A stretch of 64,000 nucleotides of DNA, taken from the NCBI GenBank assembly GCA_003054665.1, contig QAYY01000003.1, positions 124,001 through 188,000 on the forward strand. Reading direction: 5' to 3'. Made by a program: the position numbers and the translations under genes. Positions 1-7,109 of the stretch are shown in pieces; within the stretch, counting starts at the first letter, position 1, and every line of letters begins with the position of its first letter. This stretch comes from Opitutaceae bacterium EW11 (lineage in GTDB: Bacteria; Verrucomicrobiota; Verrucomicrobiia; Opitutales; Opitutaceae). The notes under the pieces were generated by a model. That model was given only the letters and a program-made list of their open reading frames with translations, was not told the origin of the DNA and ran no database searches.

Positions 1-1
1 T

Positions 2-976
2 CGCCCCGACTCCGGGCGCGATACGGTGCCTTTCTGGGGGGCGCGGCCCGGGCAGGTGATGGTCGCGCTCGACCAGCTTCAGGTCGGCGAAGATCTGCTG
101 AAGGAAGTCCACGGCACGATCACGCTCGACCCGCGAGGGCTGCAGCTGAAGTACGGCGGCTACATCGCGCCCGACGGCAATCTCACGCCCGTCGACGGCT
201 CGGTCAGCTTCGACCCCGCTGCGGCCGATCCTTACGCGCTCAAGCTCACCTTCGATCCCGTGACGATCGACGCGACTCCGTATTTCGCCGCGCCGCGCGC
301 CGGGGAGGACGCGGAATTTCACGGCAAGTTTTCCGTTACGAGCACCGTTGTCGGCTCCGGCAAGACTCTTGCCGATCTCGTCGGCCGCACGCAGTCGGAG
401 TACCGCCTCTCGAGCACCAACGGCATCGTGCGCCTCCTGAAGACGCACGTGACCCTCGCCGGCCCGGAGCCGACGAAGGCTCTGGCCGACACTGCCGGCC
501 GGGTGGGCTCGGCGCTCGGGTCGTTTTTCGGCGCCAAGGGCCTTCACGATTCGGGCGCGGTCAAGGTGAACCCCACGACCCAGGCCGTGTTCGATCTCAG
601 CTACGGTGTCGCGGAAATCGGATACAAGGATCTGAGCTTCGTCGCGCGCCGCGGCGCGGATGGGGACGTCCGCATCAGCGACCTCGTGATGAACGGCGAT
701 CACCACCGCCTCGTCGGCTCGGGCAAGATGACGGCGCTGAAAGGCAAGCCCCTCCGCGCCTGGCCCCTGGAAGTTGAGTTGAAGCTCGCCGCCCACGACG
801 ACATTGCGACGATCCTCGGGAAAACCGGGTTGCCCGTAAGCGCGAAGGGCGAAGACGGCTTCATCTGGCTCGAGCAGCCCTTCCATTTCCGAGGCACGCT
901 GGAGCACCTCGACACCGCCGAGTGGCACGACCTCCTGCATAAAGCCGCGCAGAAGTCCGAGCCCGCGAAAAAGTAG
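2..976 (+). CDS. AsmA-like protein, C-terminal part (cut by window edge)
   Basis: The reading frame is already open at base 2, so this is the C-terminal part of a longer protein; the GTG at 26 is an internal codon, not a start. The visible 325 or so residues are rich in short alternating beta strands with a lysine-rich tail (ends SEPAKK). The layout, including a segment running AEFHGKFSVTSTVVGSGKTL, fits the C-terminal region of AsmA/DUF748-type envelope proteins, which are thought to span the periplasm and take part in lipid transfer or outer-membrane assembly. No catalytic motif is visible. The family call is by overall character, so the specific role is uncertain. It is followed by an 800-base repeat-filled gap, so it ends its transcription unit. 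Confidence 0.6.
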   Translation, partial: RPDSGRDTVPFWGARPGQVMVALDQLQVGEDLLKEVHGTITLDPRGLQLKYGGYIAPDGNLTPVDGSVSFDPAAADPYALKLTFDPVTIDATPYFAAPRAGEDAEFHGKFSVTSTVVGSGKTLADLVGRTQSEYRLSSTNGIVRLLKTHVTLAGPEPTKALADTAGRVGSALGSFFGAKGLHDSGAVKVNPTTQAVFDLSYGVAEIGYKDLSFVARRGADGDVRISDLVMNGDHHRLVGSGKMTALKGKPLRAWPLEVELKLAAHDDIATILGKTGLPVSAKGEDGFIWLEQPFHFRGTLEHLDTAEWHDLLHKAAQKSEPAKK

Positions 977-1013
977 GGCCGTCCAGCGTCCGCGATCCCC
1001 CTCTGCTTCCGAT

Positions 1014-1079
1014 GTGGGCGCGGTGCCCCCACCGCGCAGAGCGGCGTCGCAACCCGCCGGGTGGGGGCACCCGACCCAC
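1014..1079. repeat. Palindromic repeat family A, full copy 1
   Basis: The element starts GTGGGCG and ends in CCCAC, with a central GGCGTCGC core. Each arm contains its own small hairpin (GGTGCCCCCACC on the left, GGGTGGGGGCACCC on the right). Other full copies lie at 1385, 35398, 35726, 39707, 46491 and 55005. Confidence 0.85.
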
Positions 1080-1384
1080 AACAATTCCGGGCGGCGACAG
1101 GTCGCCGCATTCCAAAGCGGACGGTCCAACGACGAAGCGTGTATCCTGCTTCAAACTACGCGAAACAACGCGCCTGCGGGGGGCGCGACACGTCCCTGTG
1201 GCGCGCAAGACAGCGAGACAACCTTCGGGGTGAGATCAACACCCAGATCCATAGGCCCATGCGGTTGAATCCGATGCTGGAATCCGCCTCCCCGGGAGCG
1301 CGGGCGTCCCGCCCGCATCCATTCCGACCGCGGGCCAGCGACCCGCGCTCCAATTCGACCCCGGCCCGCACCACCCTCCGAGTT

Positions 1385-1451
1385 GTGGGCGGGGTGCCCT
1401 CACCCCGCACCTGCGACGTCGCAACCTGCCGGGTGAGGGCACCCGGCCTAC
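1385..1451. repeat. Palindromic repeat family A, full copy 2
   Basis: This is a near-complete palindrome centred on GCGACGTCGC. The arms read GTGGGCGGGGTGCCCTCA at the left and its approximate complement at the right, and each arm can fold on itself (GGGTG-CCCT-CACCC). It lies in the same spacer as copy 1. Confidence 0.85.
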
Positions 1452-1777
1452 AACAATTCCAGCGGCGCACAGCGTCTCCCCTCGACGAAACAAATTGCCG
1501 TCGCAGGGACGCGCCGGCCCACCTGCAAACCCGCGCCGCGAGGGTCCACGCTAGACGCACGCCCCCTGCGCCCCTCCACAGCTGCTGTGTCTCCAACGTT
1601 CGCCTACAATTTGCTTGTATGAGAAGCCGTTGCCTGTAGCGTGCTTCCGCAATGCGGCGAGAGGTACACCCCCACACCCCGGCCCGACAGGGCCATTCCT
1701 TGGCCCGTGCCCGTTGGTACCTGCGCCGGGCCAATCGACCTCCGTCCTGACCGGCCTCGCCGGACTTTTTTCTCCCC

Positions 1778-2383
1778 ATGACGACTCCAGCTCCGTCCCC
1801 ACAACCCCACGACAACGTTCCTCCGCTCCCGTCCGCGCCGAAGACATCCGGCATGGCGGTGGCATCCCTGATCCTCGGCATCCTCAGCGTGATGGGCGGG
1901 GCGATCCTGCTCTTCCCGATGGTGCTGGCGATCGTGCTCGGGCACATCGCCTATTCGAAGACAAACAAGGATCCCTCGGTGGGCGGCCGCGGCATCGCGC
2001 TCGCGGGTTTGATCCTGGGTTACGCCTCGATTTTCTTCGGCATCATCGTGGCGGGCCTGCTCGCCGCGATGGCGATCCCGGCCTTCCAGAAGGTGCGGGA
2101 CGAGTCGCTGATGAAGGCGATGCAGAACGACGCCCGCCAGATCGGCGCCGCCGCGCAGCAGGTGATGCTGGAAAAGGGGACGACGCGTGTCGTCTTCACG
2201 ATCGACCCGCAGACCGGAGCCGTCAGCGGTCCGATTTCCCAATACGTGACCAAAGTCAGCCGCGGCACGGTCGCGGTGGACGGCACGATCGAAAACGAAA
2301 CCGACACCTTCTCCCTCAAGAACCCCCAATGCCACCAAGGCCAAGTCCTGACCTTCGACGCAGAAGGGAAGCGGGTGCAATAG
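1778..2383 (+). CDS. DUF4190 / pilin-like membrane protein
   Basis: This 201-residue membrane protein has a proline-rich cytoplasmic N-terminus (residues 1-24). Two hydrophobic segments follow (about 25-52 and 72-95), with the SLILGILS and GGRGIALAGLILG signatures of DUF4190 proteins. The second segment runs into AAMAIPAFQKVRDES and a polar helix (NDARQIGAAAQQVMLEKG), which looks like the N-terminal helix of a type IV pilin or pseudopilin. The C-terminal 80 residues are a small beta-rich domain. Similar DUF4190-plus-pilin-like proteins are common in Verrucomicrobiota, but their function is unknown. The start at 1778 is chosen because it precedes the proline-rich leader and no coding signal is seen upstream. 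Confidence 0.75.
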   Translation: MTTPAPSPQPHDNVPPLPSAPKTSGMAVASLILGILSVMGGAILLFPMVLAIVLGHIAYSKTNKDPSVGGRGIALAGLILGYASIFFGIIVAGLLAAMAIPAFQKVRDESLMKAMQNDARQIGAAAQQVMLEKGTTRVVFTIDPQTGAVSGPISQYVTKVSRGTVAVDGTIENETDTFSLKNPQCHQGQVLTFDAEGKRVQ

Positions 2384-2461
2384 ACGCCGGCGGACTGGAT
2401 ATACTCAATCTATTATCCAGAAGACCGACCGCCTCGAGAACCCAGAAAAACGAACACCGAT

Positions 2462-2902
2462 ATGCATCCTATATTCGCCGGCATGCTCGGCTTGGGAGCC
2501 CCCGAGTTGCTCCTGCTCATGGTCATCCCCGCCATGCTGCTCTTCCTCGGAGCGATCCCGGCGATCCTTGCCGCTGTCGTTCTGTCCCGGATACCGCGGC
2601 CGCATCGCAAGCAGGAGCCCGGGTTGGCGTTTCTCCTGCTGATCCCGTTCTTCTCGTTGATCTGGGCGTTCTTCGTTCACCCCCGCGTGGCTGAATCCCT
2701 CAGAAGCTACTACGCGTCGTCCGGCGATCAATCCGTAGGAGATTGTGGAGCGGGGCTGGCCCTCTGGCTCTGCATCTGCCCGATCCTCGCCTTCATCCCG
2801 CTCCTCGGCCTGTTCGCCGGTATCGCCGGACTCGTGCTGATGATCGTGTTTTATATAAAAGCCTTCGAGCTCAGTGGTCGGATTCCGAAGGCCGTTCAAT
2901 AA
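2462..2902 (+). CDS. Small hypothetical membrane protein
   Basis: This 146-residue protein has hydrophobic segments at about 12-41 (probably two closely spaced helices), 55-71 and 98-133, so it is probably a four-helix inner-membrane protein. A polar stretch with two cysteines (SVGDCGAGLALWLCIC, 91-106) sits before the last helices. I recognise no enzymatic motif or named family. Its last codons (ELSGRIPKAVQ) are partly duplicated about 144 bases downstream, at the left border of the low-G+C island. Confidence 0.6.
   Translation: MHPIFAGMLGLGAPELLLLMVIPAMLLFLGAIPAILAAVVLSRIPRPHRKQEPGLAFLLLIPFFSLIWAFFVHPRVAESLRSYYASSGDQSVGDCGAGLALWLCICPILAFIPLLGLFAGIAGLVLMIVFYIKAFELSGRIPKAVQ
2866..2902. repeat. 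Direct repeat copy 1 (3' end of the small membrane-protein gene)
   Basis: The segment covers the last codons and stop of the gene at 2462-2902. It contains CTCAGT, CGGATTCCGAA and a taa stop, matched by a second copy at 3010-3046 with roughly three quarters of bases identical. Confidence 0.6.
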
Positions 2903-2957
2903 GTATGGCCAAATGGGCAACAGGAGGATGTCACACTTAGAATGAAACCGCCGGATA

Positions 2958-2984
2958 TGTTGAGAGTTGAGGGCGTGTCCCCTT
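2958..2984 (+). repeat. Left inverted repeat of the methylase island
   Basis: The element begins TGTTGAGAGTTGAG and ends CCCCTT. Its reverse complement recurs at 5910-5935: the first 14 bases are identical and the last 6 are identical, around a short variable middle (GGCGTGT against ACGTGA). Together the two copies enclose the three-gene operon. Confidence 0.75.
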
Positions 2985-3009
2985 CGGCTCAGCCTCTTCG
3001 GCCCGGCCT

Positions 3010-3046
3010 CGATCTCAGTAGACGGATTCCGAAAGGCGCCTAATAG
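3010..3046. repeat. Direct repeat copy 2 (gene-end duplicate)
   Basis: This matches 2866-2902, including CTCAGT and CGGATTCCGAA, and ends with two stop triplets (taa tag region). In frame it would read DLSRRIPKGA, close to ELSGRIPKAV of the upstream gene. It is probably the remnant end of a second homologous gene, or a duplication made at insertion. Confidence 0.55.
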
Positions 3047-3220
3047 CTGTGCCGAGCAAAAAACTGAGGATTCACTTGCACTTGATTGTGCATACATCCA
3101 GCACCTTTAGGGTGCCCGGGGATTTGTGGGGACACTACCCAGGAGCTACGAAGCCTAGTTTATTGGAAAAGCCAGGAGGTACCTGCGTACTGCGAATAAT
3201 GCAAACTCGAGATGTAGCAG

Positions 3221-3260
3221 TTGACACTATCACTATTCCGCTTGTCGTGACACGGCAAGC
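3221..3260 (+). promoter_or_regulatory. Putative promoter/operator of the methylase operon
   Basis: A perfect TTGACA lies at 3221-3226. A 21-base dyad at 3240-3260 follows: left half GCTTGTCGTG, central A, right half CACGGCAAGC, with one mismatch in ten pairs. The centre is 49 bases before the methylase ATG. The near-zero loop argues for a protein-binding operator rather than an RNA hairpin. No good -10 hexamer is visible at standard spacing, so the promoter part is weak. The ParB-like product of the operon is an obvious candidate ligand, by inference only. Confidence 0.5.
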
Positions 3261-3298
3261 GGGGCGGAACACCAGAAACAATTGGAGACTTCATTAGG

Positions 3299-4093
3299 AT
3301 GAAAAGTCCTATACGCTGGGCCGGAAGTAAACGATTGCTGCTGCCAGAACTCTCGAGGTATTGGAACGACACATTTGCACGTTATGTGGAGCCCTTTTGC
3401 GGATCGGCGTGCTTGTTTTTCTCTTTGGATGGTCCCCCGGCGCTCTTGAGCGATCTCAACCGTGAACTTATTGATACTTTTCGGTGGCTCAAAAGAGATG
3501 TTGATCTCGTGCTAGAGTGTATCAGGCGACTACCTGTGGGTAAGTCAGCGTATTATAGAATAAGAGCTGAGAATCCAGAGCGAATGAGCGAGCCAGCTCG
3601 AGCGGCCCGCTTTCTATACCTCAATAGGTATTGCTTCAACGGCATCTTCCGGACCAATAAAGCAGGATCGTTCAATGTTCCGTACGGCCCGCCCAAAAGC
3701 GGGGGAGTTGACGAGAATGTCATCCGAAATGCCGCGGAGTGCCTCAGATCAGCTAAGCTGATCGCGTGTGATTTCGAAACAGTTATAGATCAGGTCGAAC
3801 CGAACGATTTTGTCTACCTAGATCCACCATACGTGACAACTCAGGAGCGAGTATTCTCGGAATACATGCCTGGTAGCTTCTCACTCAACGATCTCAGGAG
3901 GTTTGAGTTAGCACTCCATAGGCTAGATCGTAAAGGAACTCGCTTCGTTGTCAGCTACGGAGACTTTCCAGAAGCACGGGAGATCCTGCGGCGATGGAAC
4001 ATACGCCGCGTATGGGTTCGACGCCACATAGCTGGCTTTGCCGGGGCACGCCGCGGCGCAAATGAACTTCTAGCAACAAATATACCGGATTAG
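3299..4093 (+). CDS. Dam-type (D12 class) DNA N6-adenine methyltransferase
   Basis: This protein of 264 residues is close to the usual 260-280 of Dam/DpnM-class methylases, which transfer a methyl group from S-adenosylmethionine to adenine in a short DNA site. Visible motifs are WAGSK (7-11, motif X), EPFCGSACLFF (31-41, SAM-binding motif I), SDLN (51-54), the conserved block ending GSFNVPYG (to 130), catalytic DPPY (175-178) and a C-terminal NELLATN. An upstream GGAG (3284-3287) supports the ATG. The codon use and base composition are clearly more A+T-rich than in neighbouring genes. The gene leads a three-gene operon: two bases separate it from the ParB-like gene. No cognate restriction enzyme of a known type is adjacent, so it is either an orphan methylase or the self-marking part of the operon's own system. 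Confidence 0.92.
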   Translation: MKSPIRWAGSKRLLLPELSRYWNDTFARYVEPFCGSACLFFSLDGPPALLSDLNRELIDTFRWLKRDVDLVLECIRRLPVGKSAYYRIRAENPERMSEPARAARFLYLNRYCFNGIFRTNKAGSFNVPYGPPKSGGVDENVIRNAAECLRSAKLIACDFETVIDQVEPNDFVYLDPPYVTTQERVFSEYMPGSFSLNDLRRFELALHRLDRKGTRFVVSYGDFPEAREILRRWNIRRVWVRRHIAGFAGARRGANELLATNIPD

Positions 4094-4095
4094 CC

Positions 4096-5043
4096 ATGGA
4101 TAACCTATCGGCCGAACTTAAGGAGATCCGAGTTGAGTTGATCGATCGTAATCCGGAGAATCCTCGCATACTCTTCCGGCAGGATGAGCTCGAAGAGCTA
4201 CTGAACTCTATTCGAGTCTATGGAGTACAGGTACCGATTGCCGTTTATAAGGCAGGGCGGAGATATGTTCTGATAGATGGTGAGCGGCGCTGGCGATGCA
4301 GCAAGAAGCTAGGGCGAGAGACTGTCCCAGCACTGATTCAAACGGCTCCGGATCCGCTCCGTAATTTGCTCCTGATGTTCAATATTCATTCGCTACGTGA
4401 GCAATGGGATTTGCTCACAATCGCGATGAAGCTCCCGCGTGTGGTGCTGTTACTTTCGGGAGAACTCGGAAGGGAGCCAAAAGAACATGATATCTGTGAA
4501 CGCACTGGTCTGAGCCGCGCAGTGCTCCGGAGATGTAAGCTTCTGATAGAGCTGCCGCAGCAGTACAAAGATCAAATTCTGGAAGAGCTTCACAAGCCCA
4601 AGGCTCAACAGCGACTCACCGAGGATTTCTTCATCGAAATGGAGCGTTCGCTGAAGACTGTGTGGGGGGTATTCCCTCAACTGCTGCGTAATAAGGATGA
4701 GGTGAGGCGTGTCCTTATAAAGAAGTATCAGGGTAATGTGATAAAAAACGTCGTTCACTTTCGTCTACTCGCGAAGATTGCACGAGCGAGTAAGGTTGAG
4801 GTGGATGAGAGTGTTATTATATCATCATTGAGCGAAGTACTTGGGGATAATCATGTTGATATTGAACGTGTATATGAGGAGCGTTTTTCGAGCGCATACA
4901 ACGAGCGAGACCTAGTGTCGCGCATTTCGACAGTTCTGGATGCACTCAGCCGCCTTGTACCAGATGAGGTCGATGATGAGCTGCGACAAGAGCTTCACAA
5001 ACTGGTGCGCCAGGCGAGTCAAGTTCTGGAGGACGCTGGATGA
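4096..5043 (+). CDS. ParB-like protein (CTP-box and helix-turn-helix)
   Basis: This 315-residue protein has the ParB/Srx fold at its N-terminus: RNPENPR (18-24), a helix with LNSIRVYGVQVPIAV (36-50), and the nucleotide-binding box DGERRWRC (61-68), which in ParB proteins contacts CTP. A second ParB-like element is NIHSLREQWD (96-105). A helix-turn-helix is likely at about 128-155 (EHDICERTGLSRAVLRRCKLL). The C-terminal half (about 160-315) is helical and unlike chromosomal ParB dimerisation domains; I do not recognise it. It is probably a DNA-binding, CTP- or nucleotide-dependent switch rather than a partition protein, since no parA is present. The stop overlaps the next start (ATGA at 5040), implying translational coupling. 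Confidence 0.8.
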   Translation: MDNLSAELKEIRVELIDRNPENPRILFRQDELEELLNSIRVYGVQVPIAVYKAGRRYVLIDGERRWRCSKKLGRETVPALIQTAPDPLRNLLLMFNIHSLREQWDLLTIAMKLPRVVLLLSGELGREPKEHDICERTGLSRAVLRRCKLLIELPQQYKDQILEELHKPKAQQRLTEDFFIEMERSLKTVWGVFPQLLRNKDEVRRVLIKKYQGNVIKNVVHFRLLAKIARASKVEVDESVIISSLSEVLGDNHVDIERVYEERFSSAYNERDLVSRISTVLDALSRLVPDEVDDELRQELHKLVRQASQVLEDAG

Positions 5044-5894
5044 TATTTACGTTCCTTAGCCCTCCCCTGCATCCAGTCGCAGAACTAGCTCGCGACTTTT
5101 TCGCGGACTCGTGGGGTTTGTCCGCCAGTCGCTTTAGGTCAGAAGTGCGCATCGACCAGAAAGCGGAGTATTGTCCAACGTTGTCGGCCGAAACAAACGA
5201 CAATCATATTCTATGCGTCGATGTTTCAGACAAGATATACACACCGTCGCTTGATGATTTTGTGCTTCAATGCATGAATAATCATCTTCCTGTTAAGCTA
5301 TTTGTCGCGGTTCCACGTGACGCTGCAGATCCAGACTACAGGGCGAACATGAGAAAGCTATGCGACCGAGGGGTTGGATTGTTGGAGGTTGGCGACACTG
5401 GCTCGCGGATTATAAGACAGCCGCTCAGCCTGTCCTTAGCGACTCTTACGCCTATCGACCTGACGAAATTCCCGCTTAAGTACAGAGAAGACCTACAGAG
5501 AGCGGAGCAGCTATTTAGAGACGGTGATCCTGTAAAGGGATGCGCAAATGTGCTTGATGTGATTGAGGCGCGCACGCGCGCACTAGCTAAATGTGCCGTG
5601 AAAAAAGGATGGTTTAGACAGAATCCCGCATTCGACCTAGATAAACATAGTTGGGCCAGTGTTCTGAAGTTCATGCAGACGCATTTTGACCAGACGGCTG
5701 CAAAGTGCCCTGCATTGACAGATATCTTCATAGCCCAACTAATCGGCGTCACCCCGCATCGTAACGAAGTCTCTCACCCACCTAAGGATGTCCGTAGTCG
5801 AACGAGACGGGATGCGCAGTTGAGAACCAATTTTGAGCATGCAATCAATGTGCTCACGGATTTCGTGGATCATACGCGCGCGGTGCGATTGTAG
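5040..5894 (+). CDS. Unrecognised protein: possible nuclease-like fold plus HEPN-type RNxxxH motif
   Basis: This 284-residue protein belongs to no named family that I recognise. The N-terminal part (about 1-125) has a strand-helix-strand pattern (ILCVDVSDK 57-65, VKLFVAVP 85-92, GVGLLEV 111-117) that recalls restriction-endonuclease-like folds, but the usual E-x-K is replaced (D61...K65), so activity is doubtful. The C-terminal part (about 145-284) is all-helical and contains HRNEVSHPP with R241, N242 and H246. That is the R-[polar]-xxx-H signature of HEPN ribonucleases and toxins, in a helix-rich domain of suitable size. The start overlaps the ParB-like gene by four bases, so the two are co-translated. 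In this setting it is the plausible effector of the operon. The motif is short, so the HEPN call is inference. Confidence 0.55.
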   Translation: MIFTFLSPPLHPVAELARDFFADSWGLSASRFRSEVRIDQKAEYCPTLSAETNDNHILCVDVSDKIYTPSLDDFVLQCMNNHLPVKLFVAVPRDAADPDYRANMRKLCDRGVGLLEVGDTGSRIIRQPLSLSLATLTPIDLTKFPLKYREDLQRAEQLFRDGDPVKGCANVLDVIEARTRALAKCAVKKGWFRQNPAFDLDKHSWASVLKFMQTHFDQTAAKCPALTDIFIAQLIGVTPHRNEVSHPPKDVRSRTRRDAQLRTNFEHAINVLTDFVDHTRAVRL

Positions 5895-5909
5895 ATTGGG
5901 GGTACGTGG

Positions 5910-5935
5910 AAGGGGTCACGTCTCAACTCTCAACA
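5910..5935 (-). repeat. Right inverted repeat of the methylase island
   Basis: This reads AAGGGG...CAACTCTCAACA and is the inverted partner of 2958-2984. It starts 15 bases after the stop codon of the third island gene, placing the operon inside a ~3-kb unit bounded by these repeats. Confidence 0.75.
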
Positions 5936-5971
5936 AAGGGGGTGAAACGGTGGCGGGTGGCAATGTAGTAA

Positions 5972-5986
5972 CGTGTTCTCTTTGGC
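5972..5986 (+). repeat. Fragment of the accessory-gene spacer repeat
   Basis: CGTGTTCTCTTTGGC matches CGTGTCCTCTTTGGC at 6792-6806 with one mismatch. The latter lies immediately behind repeat S1. The spacer before the gene at 6094 thus carries the tail of the same repeat unit, apparently truncated where the methylase island ends. Confidence 0.5.
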
Positions 5987-6093
5987 CCCGCAGAACAGCG
6001 AGTGGCACGCGAATCTATGAATCCATCTATTACCCACAATGCGGTGCAGTGCGGCGGAGGCCATCGTTCTGCTTCGACTAGCGATCTCTCTTT

Positions 6094-6654
6094 ATGTCCA
6101 GCAATCCGTTCACCTCAGAAGCAACCCCTGCTGTCGATCGTGCCGCGATTCTCGCGGCGAATCCCGGAATCAAGAGCGCCGCGCATTGGTTCTGGTGGAT
6201 CGTCGGTTTGTCCGTGATCAACACCGTTCTGGTCCATTCCGGCAGCCATACGAGTTTCGCCGTCGGTCTCGGCTTCACTCTCCTTGCCGATCTTTTCTTT
6301 CGCGAGCTGATGGCGGTCGCGTTGGTGTTCGACGTGGCGGTGGTCGGGTTCTTCGTCGTGATGGGGGTATTCGCAGTCCGGGGACATCGGTGGGCGTTCC
6401 TGATCGGCGGAATCGTCTATGCAGCCGATGCTTTGATCTTCCTTTATTTCCAGGACTATCTTGCCCTAGCCCTTCACGGCTGGGCGCTCTTCTCGCTCAC
6501 AACGGGAGGCTTGGCCCTGCATCGGGCGATCAAACAAGCAAGGTCGGCGACGGGCGTATCCGCCGAACCGCCAGAGCCCGCAGCCGCGGTCGTGGTTCCT
6601 TCCGCTGAGCCTGCCACGACCGAAAAGGACGCTTCCGGTAATCGCCAAGACTGA
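6094..6654 (+). CDS. Hypothetical four-helix membrane protein
   Basis: This 186-residue protein has a polar N-terminus (1-30), hydrophobic helices at about 31-50, 72-97, 101-119 and 122-142, and a proline- and alanine-rich, charged tail (about 150-186). An aromatic cluster (AHWFWWIVG) opens the first helix. I recognise no catalytic motif or named family. It is a single-gene unit in a run of accessory genes, each followed by the S repeat (here at 6703-6790), and lies just right of the methylase island. G+C content is close to the chromosomal background. Confidence 0.6.
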   Translation: MSSNPFTSEATPAVDRAAILAANPGIKSAAHWFWWIVGLSVINTVLVHSGSHTSFAVGLGFTLLADLFFRELMAVALVFDVAVVGFFVVMGVFAVRGHRWAFLIGGIVYAADALIFLYFQDYLALALHGWALFSLTTGGLALHRAIKQARSATGVSAEPPEPAAAVVVPSAEPATTEKDASGNRQD

Positions 6655-7109
6655 CGTTTTGGAGCAGCCAAGACCGATCCGGAAGGGGGCAATGGTAGAC
6701 TCTTGACAGGTAACGTTTCGAACGAGCGTTCGGGTTGGGATCGGTGAGGCGGCTGTCTCCAGCTCAGCAATACCTCCGTTGGGTTTTGAGTCGTGTCCTC
6801 TTTGGCGCTTCAGAGCGCATGCTTGGGAAGGCCGCGACGCGCTTCACAGTTCACACTGCGAGGGCGCAGCATCCGCATTATAGGATGCGAGATTATCGAA
6901 TGTGCAGACCTGCCTTGCCGAATCCGCCGGCCGTTTTTTTTGAGGCCGATCTCCCGCAACTCCGGCTCTGTTGTGTATAAGGATGCTTGGGCCACGCGTG
7001 CTGGCGAGCGGAGAAGTTTCTCAAAAAAGAACGGCGTTATTTGATTCGGCCAAGGCGCCGGTTACTCGTTCCGTCGCGGGCATTCCCTCCCCGGGAATCC
7101 GTCCCCCCC
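6655..7109. other. Spacer with accessory repeat S1
   Basis: There is no supported gene. The spacer contains S1 (6703-6790), a hairpin GCGCT-tcag-AGCGC just after it (about 6806-6819), and a second small hairpin GCATCC...GGATGC (about 6870-6889). The frame open from 6987 into the next gene is upstream non-coding sequence (basic, low-complexity translation) rather than an N-terminal extension. Confidence 0.6.
6703..6790 (+). repeat. Accessory-gene spacer repeat S1
   Basis: The unit starts TTGACAGGTAACGTTTCGAA, contains GCGGCTGTCTCCAGCTCAGC and ends at CCTCCGTTGGGT followed by TTTGAG. It shares nearly all of its sequence with S2 (7917-8015), which has a 13-base internal insertion, and shares its first third with S3 (8753-8790). 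Confidence 0.85.

Larger units (their letters stand above)
977..1777. other. Gene-free spacer filled with GC-rich repeats
   Basis: I find no convincing gene here. The spacer holds two full copies of palindromic repeat family A (1014-1079 and 1385-1451). Between and around them are fragments related to repeat family B, for example near 1165-1215 and 1497-1545. A further inverted motif (ccgcgggccagcgacccgcgctcc near 1330-1352) resembles the 'gggccgctggcccgc' elements seen near 12970, 15740 and 18490. Open frames through this region change strand and frame with the repeats and have no family resemblance. Confidence 0.7.
2903..3298. other. Island left flank: repeats and regulatory sequence, no gene
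   Basis: The spacer holds, in order: a stretch (2905-2957) of unknown origin; the left island inverted repeat (2958-2984); a second copy of the preceding gene's 3' end (3010-3046); a small hairpin (GCACC-ttta-GGGTGC near 3099-3113); a TTGACA hexamer (3221-3226); and a 21-bp dyad (3240-3260). The open frame at 3049-3297 has no coding character. Confidence 0.6.

Noticed and set aside
2905-2957. Insertion-sequence end remnant
   Set aside because: The stretch around ggatgtcacacttagaatga looked like a transposon terminus, but I could find no partner end, transposase fragment or target duplication.
3049-3297. Small open frame upstream of the methylase gene
   Set aside because: It crosses the hairpin, TTGACA and operator dyad, and has no coding character or recognisable product.
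4096-5043. Chromosome or plasmid partition ParB
   Set aside because: No ParA gene adjoins it, the C-terminal half is unlike ParB dimerisation domains, and the gene lies between a methylase and an unknown effector-like gene.
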